Shown here: one piece after another, positions 7,644-15,014 of the stretch
Layout: every line of letters begins with the position of its first letter
Position numbering within the stretch: position 1 is the stretch's first letter
Assembly (NCBI GenBank): GCA_964569055.1
Contig: CAZMSZ010000025.1
Location: 1 to 36,167, forward strand
Origin: JAWLGW01 sp964569055
GTDB lineage: Bacteria > Planctomycetota > J058
Length of the DNA stretch: 36,167 nucleotides
Direction of reading: 5' to 3'
Notes under the pieces: model-generated
Told to the model about the DNA's origin: nothing
The model's database searches: none
Seen by the model: the letters and a program-made list of their open reading frames with translations, nothing else
Made by a program: the position numbers and the translations under genes

Positions 7644-9619
7644 TCGGGTCCGACCTCCTCCCCGAGCACCACCGCGCCGGCCGTCACGAGCCGCCACACC
7701 CCGCCCGGCGGGATCCCCTCCAGCCGCAGCTCGCCCGCCGCGTCGTTCATGACCTCCTTGCTCCCCCACGGGCCGCGCACCCGCACCGAGCGCCGGGGGA
7801 GGGCGGGGCCCCCCGCGCCGTCGAGGAGGCGCACGTGGAGCACGTCGCCGTAGCCCAGCGGCGGCGACGCCGTCCGGCGCCCGCCGCCCTCGGCCACGAA
7901 CCGGAAGCGGGTAGGCGCGAACGGCTCGTCGGCGCCGAGCTCCCCCTGAGGCGGGACCTGGCGCGCGGGGTCGTACCAGGCCGCGAAGGTCGCGGCGCAC
8001 GCGCCGTTGCTCGCGACCGCCGCGACCTCGCCGATCGGGCCGAGACCTTCCTGCTCCACCGTGAAGCGGACCGGCTCCCCGGCCGGCAGGCCGGGCGCCT
8101 CGAGCACCATGCGGGCCGCGCTCCCGTGCCTGGCCTCCCCCTCCCAGCGGGCGGTCCACTCCTTGGCCGAGACCATGGGCGGGAGCGGGCGGCGGTCGTA
8201 GCAGGCGCGGTCGTACAGCTCGCAGCCGGCCGGGTCGCACTTGCCGCCCGCGTGGCAGGCCAGCGGGAGGGCCGGCTCCTCGCCCGGGTCGAACAGGAGC
8301 ACCTCCACCCGCCGGTTGACCTCGCTCTTGTAGTGGTCGACCCCCACGTTCTCGATCGGGTGGTGCTCCCCGCAGCCGACCGAGTGGTTGCTCGCGTCGA
8401 GGAACACGATCCCAGCGCGCAGCGCGGCCAGCCCGGCCCGGTCGACGCCGAGCTCGTCCGCGGTGGCGAGCTCGTAGCAGTCGAACAGCCCGCCCCAGGT
8501 CGCCGGGCCGAGCAGCCCGTCCACCGCGAGGTCCTGCCCCGCGGGGTTCCCCGCGTGGTCCCGCTCGTCGTAGGCCTGCTGGAAGTCGCGGATCGCCTGG
8601 GTCGTCTTGGGCCCGTGCACGCCGTCGATCGGCCCCGGGTCGACCGGCCAGCCGAGGTGCTGCCCCACCCAGGCCAGGATCTGCTGGTAGTCCGCCGCCA
8701 GGCTGCGCTGCTGCGCGATCTCCACGAACGTGGCCCGCGCGCCCGTCAGCGTCGCCAGGGCGCAGCGCGCGCGCAGCTCCGAGAGCGGCAGGTTGTAGGC
8801 GTGCGAGCCGGTGGTGTCGGTGTGGCCCGCCACCAGCAGCTTCTTGCTCGGGTGCTCCTGCAGGTAGCGCAAGGTCTGCGCCATGAGGCCCACGGCCGTG
8901 GGCGGCCCTTCCGGCCCCTCGCTGCCCGCGCCCTCGGGCTCGTCGCCCCCCGGCAGGATCACCGCGCTGTCGGTGCGGAACAGCGCGTCCTGCAGCTCGA
9001 GCAGCTCCAGCGCCCGGCGCGAGGCCTCGAGCGGGAGGGTCTTCTTGGGGCGCTTGACCGCCTGCACCTCCACGCTCGGCGCGAACCCCTCGGGCGCCAC
9101 GGCGTCGGTCACCTCGACGAAGTGCACCCCGTCGGCCCGCAGGTCGAGGGCCTCCTCGTGCTCGCCCCCGTAGACCAGCGCCACGTGCAGGTCGAACGGC
9201 TCGGCCCGCGGCGGGCCGTCGTTCGCGAACAGCCGGCCGCTCAGCCAGTGCTCGCCCTCGAACAGCGGGGTCACGTCCGCCGCCCGCTCGTCGCTCGCCG
9301 TCGGGTGGACCCGCACGCAGAGCACGTCCTTGGGCGCGGGGACCTGCCCCTCGGCGATCAGCCGGCGCGCGGTCTCCTTGGGGAGCGCCGGCGCGGCCTC
9401 GGCCTTGGCCCAGCTCACCCCCGCGTACGGCGCCGCCCCCGCCGCGCGCGCGCCGGGCTCGGCCGCGCGCAGGCACTCGAACTTCTTCTTGGTGATCACC
9501 AGCTCGCGCGTGCGCGCGTCCTGGAGCGTCCAGGCCTCCTTGCGCGCGGCGCAGGCGGGGCACTCCTGCGTGACGTCGTCGGCGACGTGCGCCTGACAGC
9601 TCCGGCATTGCCACGGCAT
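7640..9619 (-). CDS. Zinc-ribbon / OmpA-like / peptidoglycan-binding carrier protein, copy A
   Basis: A 659-residue paralogue of the protein at 2899-4860. The zinc ribbon has Cys 5, 8, 20 and 23, with several N-terminal residues differing from copy B. The split OmpA domain with its internal PG_binding_1 insert is identical (residues 41-449). The C-terminal beta modules (about 480-659) are recognisably related but diverged and end in a different beta domain. ATG 9619 is preceded only by a weak purine run. Its TGA overlaps the ATG of the CHAP-domain protein. It is the first gene of the minus-strand cassette, divergent from the kinase gene at 9777. The zinc ribbon and absent signal peptide imply folding in the cytoplasm, so contact with peptidoglycan would require non-Sec export. 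Function inferred. Confidence 0.87.
   Translation of the reverse strand: MPWQCRSCQAHVADDVTQECPACAARKEAWTLQDARTRELVITKKKFECLRAAEPGARAAGAAPYAGVSWAKAEAAPALPKETARRLIAEGQVPAPKDVLCVRVHPTASDERAADVTPLFEGEHWLSGRLFANDGPPRAEPFDLHVALVYGGEHEEALDLRADGVHFVEVTDAVAPEGFAPSVEVQAVKRPKKTLPLEASRRALELLELQDALFRTDSAVILPGGDEPEGAGSEGPEGPPTAVGLMAQTLRYLQEHPSKKLLVAGHTDTTGSHAYNLPLSELRARCALATLTGARATFVEIAQQRSLAADYQQILAWVGQHLGWPVDPGPIDGVHGPKTTQAIRDFQQAYDERDHAGNPAGQDLAVDGLLGPATWGGLFDCYELATADELGVDRAGLAALRAGIVFLDASNHSVGCGEHHPIENVGVDHYKSEVNRRVEVLLFDPGEEPALPLACHAGGKCDPAGCELYDRACYDRRPLPPMVSAKEWTARWEGEARHGSAARMVLEAPGLPAGEPVRFTVEQEGLGPIGEVAAVASNGACAATFAAWYDPARQVPPQGELGADEPFAPTRFRFVAEGGGRRTASPPLGYGDVLHVRLLDGAGGPALPRRSVRVRGPWGSKEVMNDAAGELRLEGIPPGGVWRLVTAGAVVLGEEVGPE
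8273..9499. repeat. 1,227-bp direct repeat, copy A
   Basis: Partner of 3514-4740 (see that entry). It covers codons 41-449 of the copy A carrier gene and ends abruptly at diverged sequence on both sides. Confidence 0.95.
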
Positions 9620-9732
9620 GGACGGCCCCCAGGAACCTGGCTACCAGGTACACGGACGCTCGCGCCACCTCGTTCGGCGGCTCGGTCGTGGTCCCCGGCG
9701 ACGCCCGGTTGTCCCGCCGCGACGTTACTCTA

Positions 9733-9738
9733 TAGGCT
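9733..9738 (+). promoter_or_regulatory. Candidate -10 box (TAGGCT) of the kinase gene
   Basis: TAGGCT lies inside CTATAGGCTC, 38 nt before the GTG start at 9777. A TTGTCC at 9709-9714 is 18 nt upstream and could be a -35 box. The same hexamer precedes the SpoIIE-phosphatase and VOC genes. It sits in the 157-bp gap divergent from the effector cassette. Confidence 0.4.
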
Positions 9739-9776
9739 CATGGGGCCGGACCGGACCGGGGCCCGAAGGGACGTGC

Positions 9777-12260
9777 GTGTCGAACTCGCGCGAGGTCGCG
9801 CTCGCCGCAGGCACAGAGGTCCAGCTCACCAGCCTGCGGACCCGCCGCAAGGTGCTCTGCACGGTCAGCAAGCTGATCGGGGTGGGCGGGACGGCCAAGG
9901 TCTACGCCGGCACGCTCGAGGACGGCGCGCACGTCGTGCTCAAGACCCAGCGCACCGACGGCCGGGGCGCCGACGCGGTGCTCGAGGTCGAGGTCGAGCT
10001 GTTCAAGAAGCTGTTCCACCGGAACATCGTCCACTGCGTCGGGGTGGGGGTGACGCCGGCGGGCCACCTGACGCTGGGGTTCCGCCGGGCCTACAGCAAC
10101 CCGCTCCTGCTGCTGACGGCGGAGGCCGACGAGCTGCGGCGCGACAAGCGCGCCCGCTACCCCTCGCTCCCGATCGACACCGCGATCGACCTCAGCTACG
10201 AGCTGCTCAACGCGCTCGCCTACCTGGAGCGGCTCGGCTTCGTGCACCACGACGTCAAGCTGGGCAACCTGTTGATCGACGTCGACCCCAAGGATGGTCG
10301 GCCCCTCGAGGGCGGCGAGGTGTTCGGGCGGGTCGCGACCCGCGCCTACCGCGGGGTGCTGATCGACTTCGGCGCCACCCGCAGCCGCAACTACCTCGAG
10401 GCCTGGAACCGCGGCGAGACGGCCGAGGGGCTGGCCCCGCAGATCACGCCCTTCTATGCGCCGCCCGAGGCGGTGGTCGAGACGCGCCGCGCCGACGGCT
10501 CGCTCGGGTTCACGTTCGACCCGACGCTCGACGTCTACGCGGCGGCCCTGGTGATCTACGCGGCGTTCACCGGCCACCCGCCCTACAGCCACGTCAAGCA
10601 GCACGTCGACCCGCGCGACCTCGAGAGCATGATCGGGATCAAGTCCTCGGAGCGGCGCGGCGACCTCGAGCCGATCGCGCACGAGATCCTGCAGCGGGTC
10701 GTGTACGAGGACGCCAAGCTCAACATGGACCGGGCGGAGTTCGACCTCGCGCTCTACCGGTTCCTGGCCAAGCGGCTCCACCCCGACCCCAAGGAGCGCG
10801 GCACGGCCGCCGCCATGAAGCGCGACTTCGAGCGGCTGTGCCGGATCCGCTCGGCGCAGGGGAGCGACACCGAGCACCGCCTGGCCACGGGCGGGTCGCG
10901 CGTGTTCTTGCCGTTCACCCAGGAGCTGGTGCGCGTGGCCCCCACGGGCGAGCACCCGCTGCTGCGGGCGGCGCGCCTGGCCGGGCTCGACGAGGCCATG
11001 CCCGAGCCGGCGAGCGAGCCCCCGCCCGCCGAGGAGCCGCCGCCCGAGCCGCGCCCCAGCGGACGGGCCGACTGGGCGCGCGCCACGCGCGAGACGCCGA
11101 TCGCGGTGGAGGAGGACCTCTCGTTCCTCGAGGACATGGACGCCACCGGGGAGAGCGGCGGGGCCTCGCCGCTGCGCGGCCCCGCCCCCTCCGGCTTCCC
11201 GCCGGCCGGCCCGCCGGTCCGGCCGCCCACCCCGCCGATCCCCTCGCAGCGGCGGCGCCCGCCCCCTCCGCCGCGCCCGCGCCAGGGCGCCTCGGGGAAG
11301 GCGACCGCGAGCTTCAGCCGGCTCCCCGACCCGCACAGCGGCCCTCCCGTGCGACCGCTCACGCCCCCGCCCGCGCGCCCGCCGGCCCGCCCCGAGACCC
11401 TGATCGCGCGCGCGCCGGGCGCGCCGCTCGGGCCCGGCCCGCTCCCGGCCACCGACGACCTGCTGCGCCGGGCCGGCGTCCGCCGCCGCGGCGAGCGCCG
11501 CCGCCACACCGCGGCCCGCGAGGGCGCGGGCGCCGGCGGCAACCCGCTCGAGCGGCGCGACCCCTCGCGCGAGCAGGCCGAGGCGCCCCACTGCCTGCTC
11601 TCGCCGGTGCTCGACACCCCGCTGCTCCTCTCGCGCGACCACCCCTACCGCGTCGGCCGCGACCCGGCGGTGGACGTGCGGATCAAGTCCGACCTCGTCT
11701 CGCGGCGCCACGCCGAGATCCTGTGGGGCGGGCGCGGGTTCGTGCTCAAGGACCTCGGCTCGCTCAACGGGACCACCCTCAACGGGGTCCGCCTGCAGGC
11801 CCCCGTCGTCCTGCACGACCAGGACCGGATCGGCTTCGGGGGGTTCGAGTTCGTGGTGCGCGTTCTGGTGGGCGACGAGTACCGCGTCGAGCAGGGCGGC
11901 GGGACCACGCGGATCCTGCAGGGCGGGGTGGACTGGGGCGCCGGCCACACCCCGGCCTTCGCCGGCAACCTCGGCCAGCTCGGGCTCAAGGACGTGGTCG
12001 AGATCATCGACTGGAAGCGCCACTCGGGGACGCTGGCGATCTCGCCCGCCAGCGGGAGCAACGGCTACGTCTACTTCGAGGAGGGGCGCCTGGTCCACGC
12101 CGAGTCCAAGGGCGCGAGCGGCCTCGAGGCCGCGCTCGACTTGCTCGGCGTCAAGCAGGGGCGCTACTCGTTCAAGCACGGCCGCCCGCGCTGCCCGACC
12201 TCGATCCAGGCCGACCTCGACGCGATCTGGGCGGCCGTGAACCAGCGCGCCGGCGGCTGA
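9777..12260 (+). CDS. Ser/Thr protein kinase with FHA and DUF4388 (PATAN) domains
   Basis: An 827-residue cytoplasmic protein from GTG 9777 (GAAGGGA upstream at good spacing). The open frame reaches back to 9618, but that start would collide with the divergent ATG at 9619. Residues 33-350 are a eukaryotic-type kinase: glycine loop IGVGGTAKVYAG (35-44), Lys56, catalytic loop HHDVKLGNLL (158-167, HHD instead of HRD), DFG at 197-199 and APPE at 228-231. A Pro-rich linker (about 390-560) leads to an FHA domain (617-700) with GRD, SRRHAE and SLNGT, then a DUF4388 domain from 727. No transmembrane segment. The FHA would bind a phosphothreonine; kinase plus FHA recalls post-translational control of type VI secretion, but also general signalling in such bacteria. 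A link to the cassette is only positional. Confidence 0.93.
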   Translation: MSNSREVALAAGTEVQLTSLRTRRKVLCTVSKLIGVGGTAKVYAGTLEDGAHVVLKTQRTDGRGADAVLEVEVELFKKLFHRNIVHCVGVGVTPAGHLTLGFRRAYSNPLLLLTAEADELRRDKRARYPSLPIDTAIDLSYELLNALAYLERLGFVHHDVKLGNLLIDVDPKDGRPLEGGEVFGRVATRAYRGVLIDFGATRSRNYLEAWNRGETAEGLAPQITPFYAPPEAVVETRRADGSLGFTFDPTLDVYAAALVIYAAFTGHPPYSHVKQHVDPRDLESMIGIKSSERRGDLEPIAHEILQRVVYEDAKLNMDRAEFDLALYRFLAKRLHPDPKERGTAAAMKRDFERLCRIRSAQGSDTEHRLATGGSRVFLPFTQELVRVAPTGEHPLLRAARLAGLDEAMPEPASEPPPAEEPPPEPRPSGRADWARATRETPIAVEEDLSFLEDMDATGESGGASPLRGPAPSGFPPAGPPVRPPTPPIPSQRRRPPPPPRPRQGASGKATASFSRLPDPHSGPPVRPLTPPPARPPARPETLIARAPGAPLGPGPLPATDDLLRRAGVRRRGERRRHTAAREGAGAGGNPLERRDPSREQAEAPHCLLSPVLDTPLLLSRDHPYRVGRDPAVDVRIKSDLVSRRHAEILWGGRGFVLKDLGSLNGTTLNGVRLQAPVVLHDQDRIGFGGFEFVVRVLVGDEYRVEQGGGTTRILQGGVDWGAGHTPAFAGNLGQLGLKDVVEIIDWKRHSGTLAISPASGSNGYVYFEEGRLVHAESKGASGLEAALDLLGVKQGRYSFKHGRPRCPTSIQADLDAIWAAVNQRAGG

Positions 12261-12281
12261 GCGGGTTCACTCCCGCTCGGC
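12256..12281. terminator. Hairpin at convergent junction containing the kinase stop codon
   Basis: GAGCGGG at 12259-12265 pairs with CCCGCTC at 12272-12278, extended by one wobble and two further pairs, with a 6-nt loop. The plus-strand TGA is in the left arm and the minus-strand stop is in the loop. No T-tract. Confidence 0.5.
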
Positions 12282-12602
12282 GACGGCCAGCTCGCTGGGC
12301 GCGCCGCGCCAGCCGCAACTCCGGCACGAGGCGACCAGCTCCCTGCGCCCCGCAAAGCTCGCGATCCCGATCCCCGGACCGAGCATGAGGACGACCAGGA
12401 GCGCGACGCCCTCCTTCGAGCGCACCTGATCCACGAGCGCCGGCCCGATCAGGATGAGCGCGAGCGGGGCCCAGACCAGCGTCACGGCCGTGGCGACCGC
12501 GAACAGCACCCGAGCGCGCCACGGCCAGCGATCGACCATGTCCCGCCGCGTCACCCGAGCCGCGCAAGACGGGCAGCCCTTGGGGAGGGGAGCGCCCTTC
12601 AT
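12267..12602 (-). CDS. Small membrane protein with two zinc-ribbon-like Cys pairs
   Basis: 111 residues from ATG 12602, chosen because GGAG lies 8 nt upstream. A longer form from GTG 12659 (130 residues) is possible but has a purine run touching the start. CPSC (10-13) near the N-terminus and CRSCGW near the C-terminus could form one split zinc ribbon. Between them are two hydrophobic segments (ARVLFAVATAVTLVWAPLAL and GVALLVVLMLGPGIGIAS), so the cysteines would both face the cytoplasm. Convergent with the kinase gene, 6 bp apart. Family not recognised. Confidence 0.7.
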   Translation of the reverse strand: MKGAPLPKGCPSCAARVTRRDMVDRWPWRARVLFAVATAVTLVWAPLALILIGPALVDQVRSKEGVALLVVLMLGPGIGIASFAGRRELVASCRSCGWRGAPSELAVAERE

Positions 12603-12762
12603 GACCTCGACTCCATCCCGGATCTCCTGCGACTCCGGCACTGCCAGTCCCCATTTCACCTCACCCGTCGGCGGATTCGCGAGCCCGATTCGGGATGGGT
12701 GCAGCTTGGGTCAATTCACCGCGATCGGTGGGGGAGCTCGGAATCTTCGGTCAGCCGAGGGA

Positions 12763-12885
12763 GGAAATATGCAACACCAACAGGGAATGGGAAATGAGGA
12801 ATTGCTCTCGCTTGGCGTGGCGCCCCCGACGACAGCCGTTCTGGCATTCCTAATTTCTCATTCCCTGTTGATCTTTCATATTTCC
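12763..12885. repeat. AT-rich inverted-repeat element, copy 1
   Basis: Left arm 12763-12805 and right arm 12844-12885 are imperfect inverted copies of about 42 bp around a 38-nt loop. The arm contains GGAAATATG, then CAACAGGGAATG, then GAAAT and AGGAAT. Base composition is far more AT-rich than the genes around it. The same arm sequence, in the opposite arrangement, forms the element at 28521-28632. Confidence 0.85.
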
Positions 12886-12954
12886 ATGCTGGACTCACGT
12901 CATCTGCCCATCCGGGGTCGCGCGCTCGTCGCCGTCGCCGCTGCACGCTCCGCT

Positions 12955-12960
12955 TACCAT
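12955..12960 (+). promoter_or_regulatory. Candidate -10 box (TACCAT) of the Lgt-like gene
   Basis: TACCAT ends 7 nt before the GTG start at 12968 and no Shine-Dalgarno sequence is visible, so transcription might begin at the start codon (leaderless). Inferred. Confidence 0.35.
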
Positions 12961-12967
12961 CGCTCCC

Positions 12968-13978
12968 GTGCCCCTCGGGTCCCCCTACCTCGTCCTGCTC
13001 ACCATCGGCCTCACCGTGGGCTGCCTGTGGTTCCTGCGCCGCGGCCGCGCGCAGGGCTTGCTCGAGGTGGCGCTGATCGACGTGTGCATCGCGGCCGTGA
13101 TCGGGGGCATGGTCGGGTCGCGGGCGCTGCACGTCGCCGTCGAGCCGCTCCCGGGCCACGTCCTCGACGCGGGCGAGCGGGCCGAGCTCGAGCGGCTGAC
13201 GCACGAGGTCGACCCCGAGCGCGACCCGGCGGGGCGCGCGGCCCTCGAGGCGGCCCTCGCCGGGCCGGCGGTCCACGCCCCCTGGCTGTTCGTGGCCCGC
13301 ATGCCGCCGGGGGCCGCCCGCGAGGCCGCGATCGAGCGCGCCCGCGCGGACCCGGACGACGTGCCGGCCTGGCTGTGGTACCGCGCCCGCCCGCTCGAGG
13401 CGCTCGCGTTCTGGAAGGGCGGGCTGGCCTACGTGGGCGGGCTGGCGCTGGCCGTGGCGCTGTGCGCGGGGGTGATCCGGCGCCACGGCCTGTCGTTCCC
13501 CGCGGTGGCCGACGTCGCCGCCCCCGCGATCGTGCTCGGGCTGATCTTCGGCCGACTCGGCTGCTTCGTGGGCGGCTGCTGCTACGGCGAGGTGTGCGAG
13601 CCGCACTGGTGGTCCACGCCGCCCTCCTGGTACCCGCCGCCGGTGGGCGGGGTGCCCCGCTACCCCACCGCCCTCATGGCGGCGGGCTTCGCCGCGGCGC
13701 TGTTCGCGGCCCTGCGCGCGCTGCTCGCGCGGCGCGCCTTCCCAGGCGAGGTGATCCTCGCCATGCTCGCGCTCTACGCCCCAGGCCGGTTCGCGATCGA
13801 GGCCCTGCGCGCCGACCCGCGCGGCGGCGCGGGCGGGCTGTCCACCTCGCAGATCGCGGCGCTCGCGACCGGCCTCCCCGCGGCCGCCCTGTGGCTCGCG
13901 CTGCGCCTGCGCGCGCGCGGGGCCGAGGCGGCGTCGCCCCCCGTCGAGCAGACCCCGCCCGGGCTGCCGCCGAGCTGA
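12968..13978 (+). CDS. Prolipoprotein diacylglyceryl transferase (Lgt) family membrane protein
   Basis: A 336-residue polytopic membrane protein. The family would transfer diacylglycerol from phosphatidylglycerol to the lipobox Cys of prolipoproteins at the inner membrane. Visible signatures are FWKGGLAYVGG (148-158) and GRLGCFVGGCCYG (195-207), the variant in which the classic GR.GNF.NGE carries cysteines, followed by RYPTAL. The essential Asn and Glu of enterobacterial Lgt are therefore not present as such. An insert of about 70 charged residues (roughly 60-140) lies between the second hydrophobic segment and the GGL motif, making the protein longer than usual. The start is GTG with no clear ribosome site. 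It may be a true Lgt or an Lgt-like paralogue; the rest of the genome would decide. Confidence 0.8.
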   Translation: MPLGSPYLVLLTIGLTVGCLWFLRRGRAQGLLEVALIDVCIAAVIGGMVGSRALHVAVEPLPGHVLDAGERAELERLTHEVDPERDPAGRAALEAALAGPAVHAPWLFVARMPPGAAREAAIERARADPDDVPAWLWYRARPLEALAFWKGGLAYVGGLALAVALCAGVIRRHGLSFPAVADVAAPAIVLGLIFGRLGCFVGGCCYGEVCEPHWWSTPPSWYPPPVGGVPRYPTALMAAGFAAALFAALRALLARRAFPGEVILAMLALYAPGRFAIEALRADPRGGAGGLSTSQIAALATGLPAAALWLALRLRARGAEAASPPVEQTPPGLPPS

Positions 13979-13992
13979 GCGCCCTCAGCGCG
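13971..13992. terminator. Hairpin at convergent junction spanning both stop codons
   Basis: GCTGAG (13974-13979) pairs perfectly with CTCAGC (13984-13989) over a 4-nt loop, with two more outer pairs after one mismatch. The TGA of the Lgt-like gene and the start of the opposite gene's stop lie inside the stem. No T-tract. Confidence 0.45.
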
Positions 13993-14983
13993 GCGGGGCC
14001 TTCCCCAGGCGGCCCTGCTTCACGAGGTGCGCCCGGATCGGCTCGAGCTGCGCGACAGGCGCGTACCAGCCGTGCGCGCCGTCGTTGAAGCGCACGCCAT
14101 GGAGCCCGGCCTCGCCGAGCCTCGCCAGCCAGTCGGCCGCCGCCCGCGGACGGAGCGTGAGGAGCAGCGCGCCCCCCTCGGAGGTCGCGAGGCCTTGCTC
14201 CTTGGCCCAGGCCTGGAGCCGGTCGGTCGAGGTGAACGCCTGGACCCACAGCTTGCCGTCGACCTCACGCACCACGGGCTCGGGGTCGGGGAGCTCGGAG
14301 GTGGGTCGGAGGAGGACGTGCCAGGCGTCGTGCTGATAGAGCGCGCCCCACAGCTCCTCGAGGGCCGCGCGATCCGTCGCCGGTGACGCGAACGCCGCGT
14401 CCGCCAGGGCGTCGAAGTCGGGCTCGGGCCCGCGGCTCGTGATCGCCGCCGTGACCCCGGCGTCCTGCAAGGTCTGGCGCGCCTCCTCGGCCTTCTCCCG
14501 CTGCAGGCGGAGCCCGAGCCGCGTCGGCGCTGCGTCGAGGACCTCGGCGGCGTCCTCGCGGCTCAGCCCGGTGAGCGCCTGGAGCGCTTCGAGCGCGGCC
14601 GCGCGCTCCTCGCCCGCGCGCTCGATCGTCAGGTCGAACCACTCCTCTGCCGCCGCCGCGCTGGCGGGGGCGACGATCGCCGCCGCGGCGCCCGCCTGCT
14701 CGAGCGCGCGCAGCCCGGCCTCCGCCTCGGACCGCGAGAGCGCGAGCCCGAGCCGCGTCGGGGCGCGCTCCACGAGCGCCTTGGTCTGGGCGAGGCCCAG
14801 CCCCGCCCGCGCGCGGACCTCGCGGATCACCGCGATCTTCTTCGCCCCGATCGACTTCAGCTCGAGATCGAACCGCTCGGCCGGCGCGGCCGGGGGCGCC
14901 GGCGTCTCCTTGGCGTCCTCGTCACCCCACGCGCACGACCAGCCGACGACGAGCGCCGCGCTCAGGAACAGGGCACCTCTCAT
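13985..14983 (-). CDS. Exported protein with two ribosomal L7/L12 C-terminal-like domains and an SseB-like domain
   Basis: 332 residues from ATG 14983, preferred over ATG 14998 because AGGAGGT lies just upstream of it. A signal peptide covers about 1-20 (ALFLSAALVVGW); the Cys17 context is not a clean lipobox. Residues 38-104 closely resemble the L7/L12 C-terminal domain (FDLELKSIGAKKIAVIREVR, then a GLGLAQTKALVE helix). Residues 116-182 repeat it more loosely (FDLTIERAG, then TGLSREDAAEVL). Residues about 205-310 resemble SseB N-terminal-like domains (DGKLWVQAFTSTDRLQAW). Stop of the upstream gene (15015) is 31 bp away, so the two are probably co-transcribed. The ribosomal role cannot apply to an exported protein; function unknown, perhaps protein binding in the envelope. 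Confidence 0.8.
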   Translation of the reverse strand: MRGALFLSAALVVGWSCAWGDEDAKETPAPPAAPAERFDLELKSIGAKKIAVIREVRARAGLGLAQTKALVERAPTRLGLALSRSEAEAGLRALEQAGAAAAIVAPASAAAAEEWFDLTIERAGEERAAALEALQALTGLSREDAAEVLDAAPTRLGLRLQREKAEEARQTLQDAGVTAAITSRGPEPDFDALADAAFASPATDRAALEELWGALYQHDAWHVLLRPTSELPDPEPVVREVDGKLWVQAFTSTDRLQAWAKEQGLATSEGGALLLTLRPRAAADWLARLGEAGLHGVRFNDGAHGWYAPVAQLEPIRAHLVKQGRLGKAPPR

Positions 14984-15014
14984 GAGACCTCCTCGCATCG
15001 CTCCGGCATGCTCC

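Larger units (their letters stand above)
12603..12967. other. 365-bp intergenic region with AT-rich inverted repeat
   Basis: Divergent gap between the small membrane protein and the Lgt-like gene. It holds the inverted repeat at 12763-12885, a TACCAT hexamer at 12955-12960, and no convincing additional ORF. Confidence 0.8.

Noticed and set aside
1..9619. Naming the cassette type VI secretion outright
   Set aside because: No baseplate, sheath, Hcp, VgrG or PAAR gene is present; the link rests on family memory and absence of signal peptides.
7644..9668. N-terminal extension of the CHAP-domain protein to 9668
   Set aside because: Upstream part is the shadow of the carrier gene; the ATGA overlap and strong ribosome site at 7643 mark the true start.
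7835..12388. Very long plus-strand open frame across the carrier and kinase genes
   Set aside because: Arg/Ala/Pro-rich shadow of minus-strand carrier genes and of the kinase in another frame; GC-rich DNA rarely has stops in such frames.
14984..14998. Upstream ATG 14998 for the L7/L12-like protein
   Set aside because: Its purine run is only 2 nt away, while ATG 14983 has AGGAGGT at a better position and begins the signal peptide directly.
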